Positions 30,713 to 37,346 of a stretch of DNA of 39,256 nucleotides are shown piece after piece. The position numbers and the translations under genes were made by a program. The notes under the pieces are model-generated. The model was given only the letters and a program-made list of their open reading frames with translations, was not told the DNA's origin and searched no databases. The stretch is from a virus. The stretch is from the IMG/VR virus record IMGVR_UViG_3300037247_000424, positions 1-39,256 of that record, one strand, 5' to 3'. How positions within the stretch are numbered: the stretch's first letter is position 1; the number at the start of each line of letters is the position of its first letter.

Positions 30713-30742
30713 CCCCTTATTTTAACTTAATTGATTGGAGGT
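30713..30742 (+). repeat. 30-base direct repeat, copy 2 (gene leader)
   Basis: One base (G for A) differs from copy 1, making a stronger GGAGGT site for the GTG start at 30749. The two copies flank the 67-residue gene. Confidence 0.7.
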
Positions 30743-30748
30743 GAAATT

Positions 30749-31102
30749 GTGATAAGAATTAATAAGCCTAAAGTAATTACTATATGTGGTTCAACGAAAT
30801 TTGCAGATTTACATGCAATTAAAAGATGGGAATTTGAACAAAACGGCGAGGCAATTTGCTTAATGATTAATTATTTGCCTGCTTGGTATGCAGAAAAGCA
30901 AGACTGGAAAGGAAATGACCATCATGGTGAAGCTTCCGGCAATAAAAAGGCACTTGATGATCTACATTTTAGGAAAATTGATATATCAGATGAAGTATAT
31001 GTTGTAAATGTAGACGGCTATATAGGCGAATCAACAAGGGCCGAGATTGATTATGCTGAAAAAATAGGAAAGCCAATCAAATATTTAGAACCTATTAAAT
31101 AA
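30749..31102 (+). CDS. nucleoside 2-deoxyribosyltransferase-like protein
   Basis: 117 residues from GTG, favoured by the GGAGGTGAAATT leader. VITICGSTKFADLHAI opens a Rossmann-like fold; DISDEVYVVNVDGYIGESTRAEIDYAEKIGKPIKYLE is a signature of the nucleoside deoxyribosyltransferase-like / DUF4406 superfamily, with the catalytic-type Glu in STRAEIDYA. Possible role in nucleotide metabolism or in cleaving nucleotide signals; inferred. Confidence 0.75.
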   Translation: MIRINKPKVITICGSTKFADLHAIKRWEFEQNGEAICLMINYLPAWYAEKQDWKGNDHHGEASGNKKALDDLHFRKIDISDEVYVVNVDGYIGESTRAEIDYAEKIGKPIKYLEPIK

Positions 31103-31191
31103 CCAATAATCCCCACGGTTCGAAGGCTGGCTATTCCCTTCCAACAAATAGTCTTTGGGCTTGTGGGTGGATTTAGAGAGGAGATAAATAT

Positions 31192-31407
31192 ATGGCACAT
31201 CATTCAAACGAAGAATTAGAAAAAAGGTTTGGAATGGAAGTTGAGGATAAACTGGGAGCTACTGGAAAGTTTCCACAAGGCAAGCTTGTAAACCATGATG
31301 AAGGCGAAATAAAATTTGCGGTAGGAGTGAAGGACAGAAAGGTAATAATAGAATTTGGCACTTCAGTTAAATGGATGGGAATGGATAGAAGCAATAGAAT
31401 TAGCTGA
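31192..31407 (+). CDS. small hypothetical protein
   Basis: 71 residues, beginning MAHHSNEELEKRFGMEVEDKL, with a beta hairpin (EIKFAVGVKDRKVIIEFG). AGAGAGGAGATAAAT precedes ATG. No family recognised. Confidence 0.55.
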   Translation: MAHHSNEELEKRFGMEVEDKLGATGKFPQGKLVNHDEGEIKFAVGVKDRKVIIEFGTSVKWMGMDRSNRIS

Positions 31408-31421
31408 TTTGTTAATTAAAC

Positions 31422-31496
31422 ATGCAACAACAATTTAGCGGATTAGAAGCAAGGCGAATGTATGACGAGGAAATAGAACATGAACACAAAACATAG
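31422..31496 (+). CDS. 24-residue reading frame, doubtful
   Basis: MQQQFSGLEARRMYDEEIEH, overlapping the next gene start. Similar short LEARRMYDEE-type peptides occur in phage operons, but no ribosome site is visible. Confidence 0.25.
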   Translation: MQQQFSGLEARRMYDEEIEHEHKT

Positions 31497-31776
31497 AATT
31501 AACGCTAAAATAGACGAAAATCAACCTGAGATAGTAAGGGCATTGCGCAAGATACCAAATCTAAGCGTTGAGGTAGGGCATGACGACATTCTAATCGGAT
31601 ACAGGGGTAAAACCTACTGGATAGAGATAAAATCGCCTGACGAAGCAAATAAGAGGACTGGGAAGGTGTTTCCGAGTAAGATAAAGGACTCACAGAAGGA
31701 TTTATTGGCTAATTGGAAAGGTCATTATGCTATTTGCGTCAATTTAGATCAGATTTTTAAGGAGATTGGGATATGA
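31480..31776 (+). CDS. VRR-NUC-like PD-(D/E)XK nuclease
   Basis: 98 residues. NQPEIVRALRKIPNLSVEV, then VGHDDILIGYRGKTYWIEIKSP: Glu17, Asp35/36 and E49-x-K51 match the minimal PD-(D/E)XK core of small VRR-NUC / resolvase-like phage nucleases. The following SQKDLLANWKGHYAICVN supplies the Gln helix. Probably cleaves branched DNA during replication or packaging. Confidence 0.7.
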   Translation: MNTKHRINAKIDENQPEIVRALRKIPNLSVEVGHDDILIGYRGKTYWIEIKSPDEANKRTGKVFPSKIKDSQKDLLANWKGHYAICVNLDQIFKEIGI

Positions 31777-32186
31777 CTATTACGTATACTTCTATTGGTA
31801 GTTTTGTAACTGAAAATTGCTATAAATGCGGAATATCGTTTGGCTTACCAAGTGGATTCCAGAAGGAAAAGCTTGAAAATGGGGGCAATTTTTGTTGTCC
31901 AAATGGTCATGGCCAGTATTATGGTGAGTCTACTGTAAAAAAGCTTGAACAGCGTATAATAAGAGAGCTGTCTCAGCATGACCAAACAAAGGCAAATCTG
32001 CGAGATACTAAATTAAGCCTTATAGCCGAAAAAGGGCATAGAACACGTTTGAAAAAGCGTATAGTTCGTGGTATCTGTCCGTGTTGTAATCGGTCGTTTC
32101 AGAATCTTAAAAGACATATGGATGGTCAGCATCCTAAATATACGGATAAAAAGAAGAATCAGAAAGGATTAAAGGCAATAAAATGA
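31773..32186 (+). CDS. double zinc-finger protein
   Basis: 137 residues. The N-terminal CYKCGISFGLP ... FCCPNGHGQYYG can form one zinc ribbon; a central coiled-coil follows (about 55-100), then a C2H2-type finger CPCCNRSFQNLKRHMDGQHP near the C-terminus. I recognise this layout from uncharacterised phage proteins; DNA or RNA binding is likely. Confidence 0.65.
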   Translation: MTITYTSIGSFVTENCYKCGISFGLPSGFQKEKLENGGNFCCPNGHGQYYGESTVKKLEQRIIRELSQHDQTKANLRDTKLSLIAEKGHRTRLKKRIVRGICPCCNRSFQNLKRHMDGQHPKYTDKKKNQKGLKAIK

Positions 32187-32326
32187 CTATCGGCAAAACA
32201 CGTTTAATCTGGTATTTAGGCAAATGGCGGGGGGTTGGCTGGTTTGTTGAAAGTCATCCAGCTTTTTGTTATACCTGGGAGATCAGAATACCTTGGATTT
32301 GTGAAATAAAAAGGGTTAGGGAATGA
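32183..32326 (+). CDS. small Trp-rich hypothetical protein
   Basis: 47 residues (MTIGKTRLIWYLGKWRGVGW start) with six Trp. ATGA overlaps at both ends show coupling. May associate with the membrane, but has no clear transmembrane helix. Confidence 0.5.
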   Translation: MTIGKTRLIWYLGKWRGVGWFVESHPAFCYTWEIRIPWICEIKRVRE

Positions 32327-32499
32327 GTGAAGAATTGAATTTGTTACTAGACGAATACGCTTTCCAGATATTAGATAAGGGCGGTCTTGTATCTAACGAT
32401 TTTACGGTTGATGTGTTAAAAGCAAGGCAAGATATACTTAATTATATTGATAAGCAAAAGCAAGAGATACTTGCTCTTAGACTTAGGATTGGCGGGTAA
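32323..32499 (+). CDS. small acidic helical protein
   Basis: 58 residues (MSEELNLLLDEYAFQILDKG start), two amphipathic helices. Coupled to the previous gene by ATGA. Function unknown. Confidence 0.5.
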   Translation: MSEELNLLLDEYAFQILDKGGLVSNDFTVDVLKARQDILNYIDKQKQEILALRLRIGG

Positions 32500-32524
32500 A
32501 AAGAATTAGGGGGTAAATAAAGAA

Positions 32525-32965
32525 ATGCCATATTCGGGAGCTAAAGATGGAAAGCATTATTGGCTTACGCCAAAGAAATTGATGGACGAATTACAAGAAG
32601 AATTTGGATTTACATTTGATCCTTGTCCCTATCCAAAACCAGATGACTTTGATGGCCTAGAGGCTGAATGGGGTGAGTCAAACTATGTAAATCCTCCATT
32701 TGGAGTTGTGTTGCATAAAGGGAAAAAGAAAGGGGCTACCGCATGGGTACGGAAGGCAATCAAAGAATATGAAAAAGGGAAAAAGGTTGTATTGGTATAC
32801 CCTATAGACAAATGGGTATTAATGTTAATAAAAGCAGGCGCAGAGATTAGAAACCTTTACGATGTGAAATGGTGTTCAACTGAAGACGGCCTTCCGGGGA
32901 AAGGAACAGGACGGCATATAGCTTGTTTCATTTTAGACCCCAAGAAGATTAATTCAAAAGGATAA
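32525..32965 (+). CDS. phage N6-adenine DNA methyltransferase (Dam type)
   Basis: 146 residues. HYWLTPKKLMDELQEEFGFTFDPCPYP, then YVNPPFG (NPPF at 56-59) and VVLVYPIDKWV plus GRHIACFIL match the phage DNA_N-6-adenine methyltransferase family. Small size is normal for it. It probably methylates adenines in phage DNA to resist restriction; the target sequence is unknown. Confidence 0.85.
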   Translation: MPYSGAKDGKHYWLTPKKLMDELQEEFGFTFDPCPYPKPDDFDGLEAEWGESNYVNPPFGVVLHKGKKKGATAWVRKAIKEYEKGKKVVLVYPIDKWVLMLIKAGAEIRNLYDVKWCSTEDGLPGKGTGRHIACFILDPKKINSKG

Positions 32966-32977
32966 GGGAATGAATAA

Positions 32978-33088
32978 ATGATATTCTGGTTTATAGTCGG
33001 ATTCATTGTGTGGTTATTATGTATTTTATTTATATTAGCAATCCTTAAAGGCGGAAGCAAGAGAGGGAATAATGAGTCAAATGAGTGA
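32978..33088 (+). CDS. single-pass membrane microprotein
   Basis: 36 residues: MIFWFIVGFIVWLLCILFIL, then ILKGGSKRGNNESNE, so one helix with a positively charged cytoplasmic tail. It overlaps the next gene. Confidence 0.45.
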   Translation: MIFWFIVGFIVWLLCILFILAILKGGSKRGNNESNE

Positions 33089-33248
33089 TATTGAAATAGA
33101 ACATGATAGATTAAAAAACCTGCTCGCAAGCGGTGAAATTGATATGAATGAATATAATAGAGAACTCAAAGAACTCGAACAATTCTATGAAGCCGAAGAG
33201 GAATGTCCTATGTGTGGCAGAACAGAAAACCACGTCCACAATATATAG
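33072..33248 (+). CDS. small helical protein with a Cys/His tail
   Basis: 58 residues. Helix-turn-helix-like front (EIEHDRLKNLLASGEIDMNEY) and a C-terminal ECPMCGRTENHVH that could bind a metal. GAGGGAATA precedes ATG. Function unknown. Confidence 0.5.
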   Translation: MSQMSDIEIEHDRLKNLLASGEIDMNEYNRELKELEQFYEAEEECPMCGRTENHVHNI

Positions 33249-33257
33249 GGGGGAATT

Positions 33258-33446
33258 ATGTACAGAATAAATAAACAAACGCAAACGTTACAAGCTTTTA
33301 TTGATGCAGTTAAAGATGGGAAAACTGCAATAATGGCAGGTATGGAATATGTTGTGTTAAGTCGCAATTATTATGAGAAGCTTGTTAAAAGTAAAACAAA
33401 AGACATGGAAGAAACCAGCAAGGACAGCAATGGCGGTTGGGTGTAG
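33258..33446 (+). CDS. small hypothetical protein ending in an attC half-site
   Basis: 62 residues (MYRINKQTQTLQAFIDAVKDG start), with a strong GGGGGGAATT leader. Its last residues, SNGGWV, are encoded by the left part of the first attC-like half-site, suggesting its original 3' end was replaced by cassette DNA. Function unknown. Confidence 0.5.
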   Translation: MYRINKQTQTLQAFIDAVKDGKTAIMAGMEYVVLSRNYYEKLVKSKTKDMEETSKDSNGGWV

Positions 33447-33459
33447 TGGGTTGTTATAA
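33429..33459 (+). repeat. attC-like half-site a (start of cassette array)
   Basis: TGGCGGTTGGGTG followed by GTTATAA (33453-33459). It matches the right halves of attC e; no left half is present upstream. It marks the left edge of the first cassette, whose right R'' is TTATAAC, its exact complement. Confidence 0.6.
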
Positions 33460-33481
33460 ATCTTTATAGGAGGAGATAAGA

Positions 33482-33700
33482 ATGCTGTTAAATGAAATAA
33501 AAACTTATGAGGAATTAAATGATTATTTATTAGCAAAGATAGATATTGCAGATGGTAAAACTTCCAAAGTAAATCCCACATTTACAAAAAAACAAATGTG
33601 GGATCATTTCATGGGGCAATGTATGACAGGCAAAGACAAAGAAATATCAATACGCACAAAAGACATTCTTATTAAAAATATAAAAAAAGACTTTAGTTAA
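33482..33700 (+). CDS. cassette 1 hypothetical protein
   Basis: 72 residues (MLLNEIKTYEELNDYLLAKI start), helical with a Lys-rich end. AGGAGGAGATAAG gives a firm start 22 bases after the left cassette edge. KKQMWDHFMGQCMTGKDKE is the most distinctive stretch. Followed by attC b. Function unknown, as for most integron cassette genes. Confidence 0.6.
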   Translation: MLLNEIKTYEELNDYLLAKIDIADGKTSKVNPTFTKKQMWDHFMGQCMTGKDKEISIRTKDILIKNIKKDFS

Positions 33701-33706
33701 GAAGAT

Positions 33707-33838
33707 TTATAACAGGTATGAATCAGCCGCCAGCAAGGAGAAGGGCATGGGCACTGAAAGCGTTGGTGATGTATGCCGTAATACGTGATTAGGATAAACC
33801 GCATATCTTTGCTGGTTGGCTGTATGAGTTTGTTAGAT
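33707..33838 (+). repeat. attC site b
   Basis: R'' TTATAAC (33707-33713), R' GTTAGAT (33832-33838). L''-side CAGCCGCCAGC pairs imperfectly with L'-side GCTGGTTGGCTG. 132 bases, in the upper range of known attC lengths. Confidence 0.7.
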
Positions 33839-33856
33839 GTAGAGGTCATTTATAAT

Positions 33857-34066
33857 ATGAATAATATGGAATACATACGGACAGCTTATAATGTGCCAGC
33901 AAAACGTGGTATGCGTGTTGAGTATCAACCTGAACACAAGAAAGCATGGCAAGGCAAAATTATTTATGCTGAAAAGGGATATTTACGCATTCGAAGAGAT
34001 GGCGATACGAAAACATATCCAGCACCATTTCATCCAACATGGAATTTAAAATATTTAAGCATCTAA
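33857..34066 (+). CDS. cassette 2 hypothetical protein
   Basis: 69 residues from ATG at 33857 (GAGGT upstream), with a beta-barrel-like pattern: GMRVEYQPEHKKAWQGKIIYAEKGYLRIRRDG. An upstream extension in frame would run through attC b and is unlikely. Its TAA is part of the R'' box ATCTAAC. Confidence 0.6.
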   Translation: MNNMEYIRTAYNVPAKRGMRVEYQPEHKKAWQGKIIYAEKGYLRIRRDGDTKTYPAPFHPTWNLKYLSI

Positions 34067-34168
34067 CGCTTGAAGTCACTTGCTGGCCAGAGAAAGGAGA
34101 AATATGAAAGACAATAAAACTGAACAGAAATCGAATGGCGGCCAGTCAAGTGGAGCGAATTGTTATAA
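34061..34168 (+). repeat. attC site c
   Basis: R'' ATCTAAC and R' GTTATAA. The inner arms CACTTGCTGGCC and GGCCAGTCAAGTG pair with one extra base, like the extrahelical bases that direct strand choice in attC. It contains a ribosome site and the ATG of the next reading frame. Confidence 0.75.
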
Positions 34169-34388
34169 GTTTTTGTCCAAGCTGAAAATGAAAACTGCTG
34201 ACTACGATTACCTTATTAATGATTACATTCCACAGCAAGGCGAAAAGGATATGGAAATGTTTATTACATTGGGATTTTCAGATTACAATTATATATTATG
34301 GAAATTGTTTGATACGGGGCATATGAAAAAGAGTTTTATAGAACCCTTCAAAAAAAGAATAAATAAAGTATTTAGCATAAGCTTATAA
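34104..34388 (+). CDS. cassette 3 hypothetical protein, start inside attC c
   Basis: 94 residues from ATG at 34104, which has a good AAAGGAGAAAT site but lies in attC c; an alternative ATG at 34188 is inside the cassette proper but has no ribosome site. The first 20 residues (NKTEQKSNGGQSSGANC) are therefore encoded by the recombination site. The rest (YDYLINDYIPQQGEKDMEMF) is helical. Stop overlaps R''. Confidence 0.55.
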   Translation: MKDNKTEQKSNGGQSSGANCYKFLSKLKMKTADYDYLINDYIPQQGEKDMEMFITLGFSDYNYILWKLFDTGHMKKSFIEPFKKRINKVFSISL

Positions 34389-34463
34389 CGTCTGAGGTGA
34401 GCTACCGTACATGGCTGCCGAACAGTGAACGGCACCACGGTTGGCTCCAGTGAGTTGTTAGGC
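34383..34463 (+). repeat. attC site d
   Basis: R'' TTATAAC, R' GTTAGGC. Arms ACCGT/ACGGT with an internal GCCG/CGGC hairpin. Core very similar to sites f and h. 81 bases. Confidence 0.8.
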
Positions 34464-34482
34464 TTTTTGATTGGAGATAGAA

Positions 34483-34692
34483 ATGGATGAAAGAGAAAAG
34501 GATATTTTTGAAGAACAAGTTAGAGGGATGTATAAAGAAGATATTCCCCTTCCTCTTGTTTCGATTATGAGGGTGTGCATGGAGTCCAGTGTAAATAGAT
34601 TGGTGAGAAAGAGAATGATTGAAATTGCTGAAAATTTTGCCAAAACTGATGATAAAGATGCTGAAATTTTAACTTTACTGAAAGAAGCCTAA
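34483..34692 (+). CDS. cassette 4 hypothetical protein
   Basis: 69 residues from ATG at 34483 with TTGGAGATAGAA in front. Acidic, all-helical (MDEREKDIFEEQVRGMYKED; RMIEIAENFAKTDDKDAEIL). Its TAA is within the R'' box GCCTAAC. Function unknown. Confidence 0.6.
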   Translation: MDEREKDIFEEQVRGMYKEDIPLPLVSIMRVCMESSVNRLVRKRMIEIAENFAKTDDKDAEILTLLKEA

Positions 34693-34756
34693 CGCCTGAG
34701 GTCACCTACCGCCAATCAGCAATACAATGGCGGTTGGGTGGAGTGCTTTGTTAGAT
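34687..34756 (+). repeat. attC site e
   Basis: R'' GCCTAAC, R' GTTAGAT. A perfect ACCGCCA/TGGCGGT stem with CACC/GGTGG pairing outside. 70 bases, the most canonical site of the set. Confidence 0.85.
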
Positions 34757-34787
34757 TGCATATTTACAGAAAGGAGAACTATTAAAA

Positions 34788-34988
34788 ATGGATATGGCTT
34801 ATGTAGGAATAAAAGCTTGTGGATGTATAGTAGCTGCGACCGTAGACAACCCTCAACATAAAAGAGAAGTGGCAAAGGATATTGCCGGTTTTATAAGGCA
34901 AGGATTAAGCGTGGAAAGAATAACAGTGGAGAGAGTAAGAAAAGAATTAAAAAGATGTGAATGTGAAGATAGCAAAATAGCAATCTAA
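34788..34988 (+). CDS. cassette 5 hypothetical protein
   Basis: 66 residues (MDMAYVGIKACGCIVAATVD start). The sequence reads like a small alpha/beta protein, with VAKDIAGFIRQGLSVERITVERVRK in the middle and Cys residues at both ends (CGC; RCEC). AAAGGAG precedes ATG. TAA lies in the R'' box. Confidence 0.6.
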   Translation: MDMAYVGIKACGCIVAATVDNPQHKREVAKDIAGFIRQGLSVERITVERVRKELKRCECEDSKIAI

Positions 34989-35063
34989 CGCTTGAACTGA
35001 GCCACCGTGCTAGGCATACGAACAATGAATGGCACTACGGTTGGTTCCAGTGATTTGTTATAA
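34983..35063 (+). repeat. attC site f
   Basis: R'' ATCTAAC, R' GTTATAA, arms CCGT/ACGG with GAGCC and GGTTC outside. Core nearly the same as d and h. Confidence 0.8.
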
Positions 35064-35087
35064 ATCGTATTTCTTTAAGGAGAAAAC

Positions 35088-35279
35088 ATGCAAACAGAAA
35101 CACAAAAAATAACGATAACTATTGACAAGAAAGAAGCTTTGTCAATTTATAATGCTCTGTTGCCAAACATAAACCCGGGTTCGGGTTGTGATACCCCAGA
35201 AACCAAAGGGGCGTCTGACCTGAAAAGGTTGTTGCAAGGTAATTTCTTTAGTGACAAAAAAGGCATACACATGCTGTAG
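35088..35279 (+). CDS. cassette 6 hypothetical protein
   Basis: 63 residues (MQTETQKITITIDKKEALSI start) with a strand-helix pattern (ITIDKKEALSIYNALL). TTAAGGAGAAAAC is a strong ribosome site. Function unknown. Confidence 0.6.
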   Translation: MQTETQKITITIDKKEALSIYNALLPNINPGSGCDTPETKGASDLKRLLQGNFFSDKKGIHML

Positions 35280-35281
35280 CT

Positions 35282-35481
35282 TTATAACGTGGAGCTGAGC
35301 TGCTACGGACAGAAAGGATAAAATATGGGAAACAAAAAACCAACGATTGAAGAACTGGAAAAGATACTGAGTGGGCCAGAACGATCCATTAGAATTAATC
35401 CTGACGGATCGCTAGGTACAGCAGAAAAAGAACCTGAAAATAGCACAGACGCTAGTAGTCAGGTCGAGCGCATTGTTAGCA
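35282..35481 (+). repeat. attC-like site g, unusually long
   Basis: R'' TTATAAC (35282-35288) and R' GTTAGCA (35475-35481). The right arm (AGTCAGGTCGAGCGCATT) resembles that of site c. At 200 bases it is longer than typical attC and contains a ribosome site, start codon and about 50 codons of the next reading frame. Confidence 0.55.
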
Positions 35482-35693
35482 CTAAAACTGGCAAGCTAAT
35501 AGCCTTAGTTGACAAAAATACTGGCAATACTATGAATGGTGATATATGGAGGCTTGCAATGGAATGTAAAGAGCGCCTTGAAAGACAAGCACAAAGTATG
35601 CATATGGATATAAAACAGATAGAAGTTGACTTAAGAATATTAACAGACACAATTGCTCGCATAGAAAAGAGATGGGAATCTGAAGAGTGCTAA
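35325..35693 (+). CDS. cassette 7 hypothetical protein, start inside attC g
   Basis: 122 residues (MGNKKPTIEELEKILSGPER start), acidic front and a long helical rear (ECKERLERQAQSMHMDIKQIEVDLRILTDTIARIEKRW), probably coiled coil. AAAGGATAAAAT precedes ATG. About the first 50 residues lie left of the cassette boundary, so the gene may be a fusion made by cassette insertion. Confidence 0.55.
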   Translation: MGNKKPTIEELEKILSGPERSIRINPDGSLGTAEKEPENSTDASSQVERIVSTKTGKLIALVDKNTGNTMNGDIWRLAMECKERLERQAQSMHMDIKQIEVDLRILTDTIARIEKRWESEEC

Positions 35694-35768
35694 CGTTTGA
35701 AGTGAGCTACCGTGCTAGATGTACGAACAGCGAATGGCACTACGGTTCGCTCTAGTGATTTGTTATAA
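35688..35768 (+). repeat. attC site h
   Basis: R'' TGCTAAC, R' GTTATAA, GAGC-TACCGTGC and GGCACTACGGT-TCGCTC arms. R'' complements GTTAGCA at the left edge of the same cassette. Confidence 0.8.
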
Positions 35769-35787
35769 TTTTTACGGAGGAAATAAA

Positions 35788-36000
35788 ATGACTTTAAATC
35801 AAGAAGAAGAAGAAGAGGCAGCAACTAGAAATTATAATCTTGGAATATCTAGAGGATTAGATCAAGCGTCAAAAACCCTTATGAATGCTGCTGTAGGATT
35901 TTTTGAAAGAGGCAAGGATGATATAGCTAATATTTTAAGGGAACAAGCAAAAAGGTTTGAACTTGATTCGGCGAAAATACATCCTGGTATACCAAATTAA
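35788..36000 (+). CDS. cassette 8 hypothetical protein
   Basis: 70 residues from ATG at 35788 (ACGGAGGAAATAAA). Starts with a Glu run (QEEEEEAA), then helices (GISRGLDQASKTLMNAAVGF; DIANILREQAKRFEL). Last gene of the array and of the plus-strand set. Confidence 0.6.
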   Translation: MTLNQEEEEEAATRNYNLGISRGLDQASKTLMNAAVGFFERGKDDIANILREQAKRFELDSAKIHPGIPN

Positions 36001-36012
36001 ATAAGTAAAAGA

Positions 36013-36055
36013 TTATAACAATAGATATACGAAGTTCGTATTTGCAATAACAAGT
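36013..36055 (+). repeat. attC-like half-site i (end of array)
   Basis: TTATAAC complements the left R' of cassette 8, followed by an ATACGAA/TTCGTAT hairpin. No matching R' box follows, so the site is truncated where the minus-strand genes begin. Confidence 0.45.
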
Positions 36056-36057
36056 AG

Positions 36058-36321
36058 TTAATGTACAGATATTTTAAGATAAATCCATCTACCAATAACA
36101 GCAAGTCCTGTTAATGTAAAAGCGCTACCTACCCACGTAATAATACCTATTTTTGTTTCAGATTTAACCTGTCTTTTATCTAAATCTCCAATCTTTCCAT
36201 ATATATCTTTACGATCTATAACATAATCTTTTTGAATTTCGTTACTAAATATCATGTGCTGTTCTACCTTGCCCATAAACTTTAGAAGTTCTGCGTTATT
36301 TTCCCTACGTTCATCTTTCAT
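36058..36321 (-). CDS. small membrane protein, holin-like candidate
   Basis: 87 residues: a long charged helical N-terminal part and one C-terminal membrane helix (TKIGIITWVGSAFTLTGLAVIGRWIYL, about 57-82). Phage proteins with this topology are found near lysis genes. Start overlaps the fibronectin gene stop (ATGA). Lysis role is inferred. Confidence 0.5.
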   Translation of the reverse strand: MKDERRENNAELLKFMGKVEQHMIFSNEIQKDYVIDRKDIYGKIGDLDKRQVKSETKIGIITWVGSAFTLTGLAVIGRWIYLKISVH

Positions 36322-36638
36322 TCAAATACCAATCCTGTTACTGTATTTACCTTAACGTCTTTAACAATCTCATAGCTGAGATCCGATTCATTTCCTGACG
36401 TATCATAAGCCGTCACGCTTATGTAGTACGTTCCCGCATTTAAGCCTGTCAGCGTGTAAGCCGTTACGTCAGCCACATCTACGTTACTATCGTATACCCT
36501 ATGGGCAAAGCCGTAATATACCTTGTAGCCTGCAAGATCAGATTCGGTATTCGGATTCCATTTCAAATTGATTTCCGCCCCGAACACAGTACCCACACTT
36601 AACAACGCAAATAATAATACTGCTATCAATACTTTCAT
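36318..36638 (-). CDS. exported fibronectin type III protein
   Basis: 106 residues. A Sec signal peptide (MKVLIAVLLFALLSVGTVFGA) is followed by one complete FnIII domain: INLKWNPNTESDLAGYKVYYG, YTLTGLNAGTYYISVTAYD and GNESDLSYEI. AAAGGAGAATTAA precedes ATG. Small secreted FnIII proteins may bind surfaces or modify host envelope; exact role unknown. Confidence 0.75.
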   Translation of the reverse strand: MKVLIAVLLFALLSVGTVFGAEINLKWNPNTESDLAGYKVYYGFAHRVYDSNVDVADVTAYTLTGLNAGTYYISVTAYDTSGNESDLSYEIVKDVKVNTVTGLVFE

Positions 36639-36751
36639 TTAATTCTCCTTTCTTTAATAAGAACTGTCACTAATTAAGTTTTTAGCCATAATCTTTAATA
36701 GACCCCCTGCTCCCCCTCAGGGGGCGGTGATGTTCCCAGCTTATTCTGAAC

Positions 36752-36958
36752 TCACCTTTTCGGCTCTGCTCCGATTTGCGCACGGGGAGGATTTAACGAT
36801 TTCGCTATTTTAATCTTAAATGCAAAATCTACTATCTTCGTTGCAAATATACCACAAAAAAACATCTTCATCTCTTTGTCTCCATCAACAATGACAAGAT
36901 ATGCCAACATACCCGCAACAAATACAGCTATCCCTATCTGCATCCAATCCCTTTTCAT
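36752..36958 (-). CDS. small two-helix membrane protein (holin candidate)
   Basis: 68 residues: helix one QIGIAVFVAGMLAYLVIV (about 7-24), a short charged loop, helix two KMFFCGIFATKIVDFAF (about 31-47), and a basic C-terminal tail. This is a class II-like holin layout. Adjacent to DUF1353 and a lipoprotein, in a module often linked to lysis. A CCCCCTG/CAGGGGG hairpin lies at about 36703-36725, downstream of the stop. Confidence 0.55.
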   Translation of the reverse strand: MKRDWMQIGIAVFVAGMLAYLVIVDGDKEMKMFFCGIFATKIVDFAFKIKIAKSLNPPRAQIGAEPKR

Positions 36959-36968
36959 AATTAAACCT

Positions 36969-37346
36969 CTATTTCTTAAAAGTCGCTATCGAATAACTTC
37001 TAACGCCTATATACATAGTCCTTCTCTTAAACCAGCCTACCCCTAATATAGTCATTGCTTCAAGAAATAGTTGGTCTGCCTCTTTACGTGATACAATTTT
37101 ATACTGACATAGCCAATCATGAAGAACAGCAGCCTTTCCATATTTACCTACTCTTGAAATCATTGCCCTGAACATACGTGGAATAGAAGCGAAGTCAGTT
37201 CCTATCTTTCTTGGAATAACAAATAGAAACTCATCCTTGCTCATATATTCAAGAGGTTCGTATAATTCAAACCACTTGCCTTTAATAGGACTGTCTCGGT
37301 ACTTCAATATCAATTCACCTTGAAATCCTTGTTCCCTCACTCTCAT
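36969..37346 (-). CDS. DUF1353-family protein
   Basis: 125 residues. GTDFASIPRMFRAMI, AAVLHDWLCQY and KEADQLFLEAMTILGV are hallmarks of DUF1353, common in tailed phages near lysis genes. The conserved HDW and Asp suggest a metal site, but function is unproven. Confidence 0.85.
   Translation of the reverse strand: MRVREQGFQGELILKYRDSPIKGKWFELYEPLEYMSKDEFLFVIPRKIGTDFASIPRMFRAMISRVGKYGKAAVLHDWLCQYKIVSRKEADQLFLEAMTILGVGWFKRRTMYIGVRSYSIATFKK

Noticed and set aside
36013-36055. ATACGAAGTTCGTAT hairpin looks loxP-like
   Set aside because: Only the inner seven bases resemble a lox arm; the spacer and outer arms are missing, and the place is explained by a truncated attC.
33429-36055. CRISPR array
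   Set aside because: The repeats are 70-200 bases, separated by complete genes, and foldable with variable end boxes; they lack short identical repeats with uniform spacers.
36703-36725. CCCCCTG/CAGGGGG hairpin as a terminator
   Set aside because: There is no T tract on either strand after the stem, so only a structural hairpin can be claimed.
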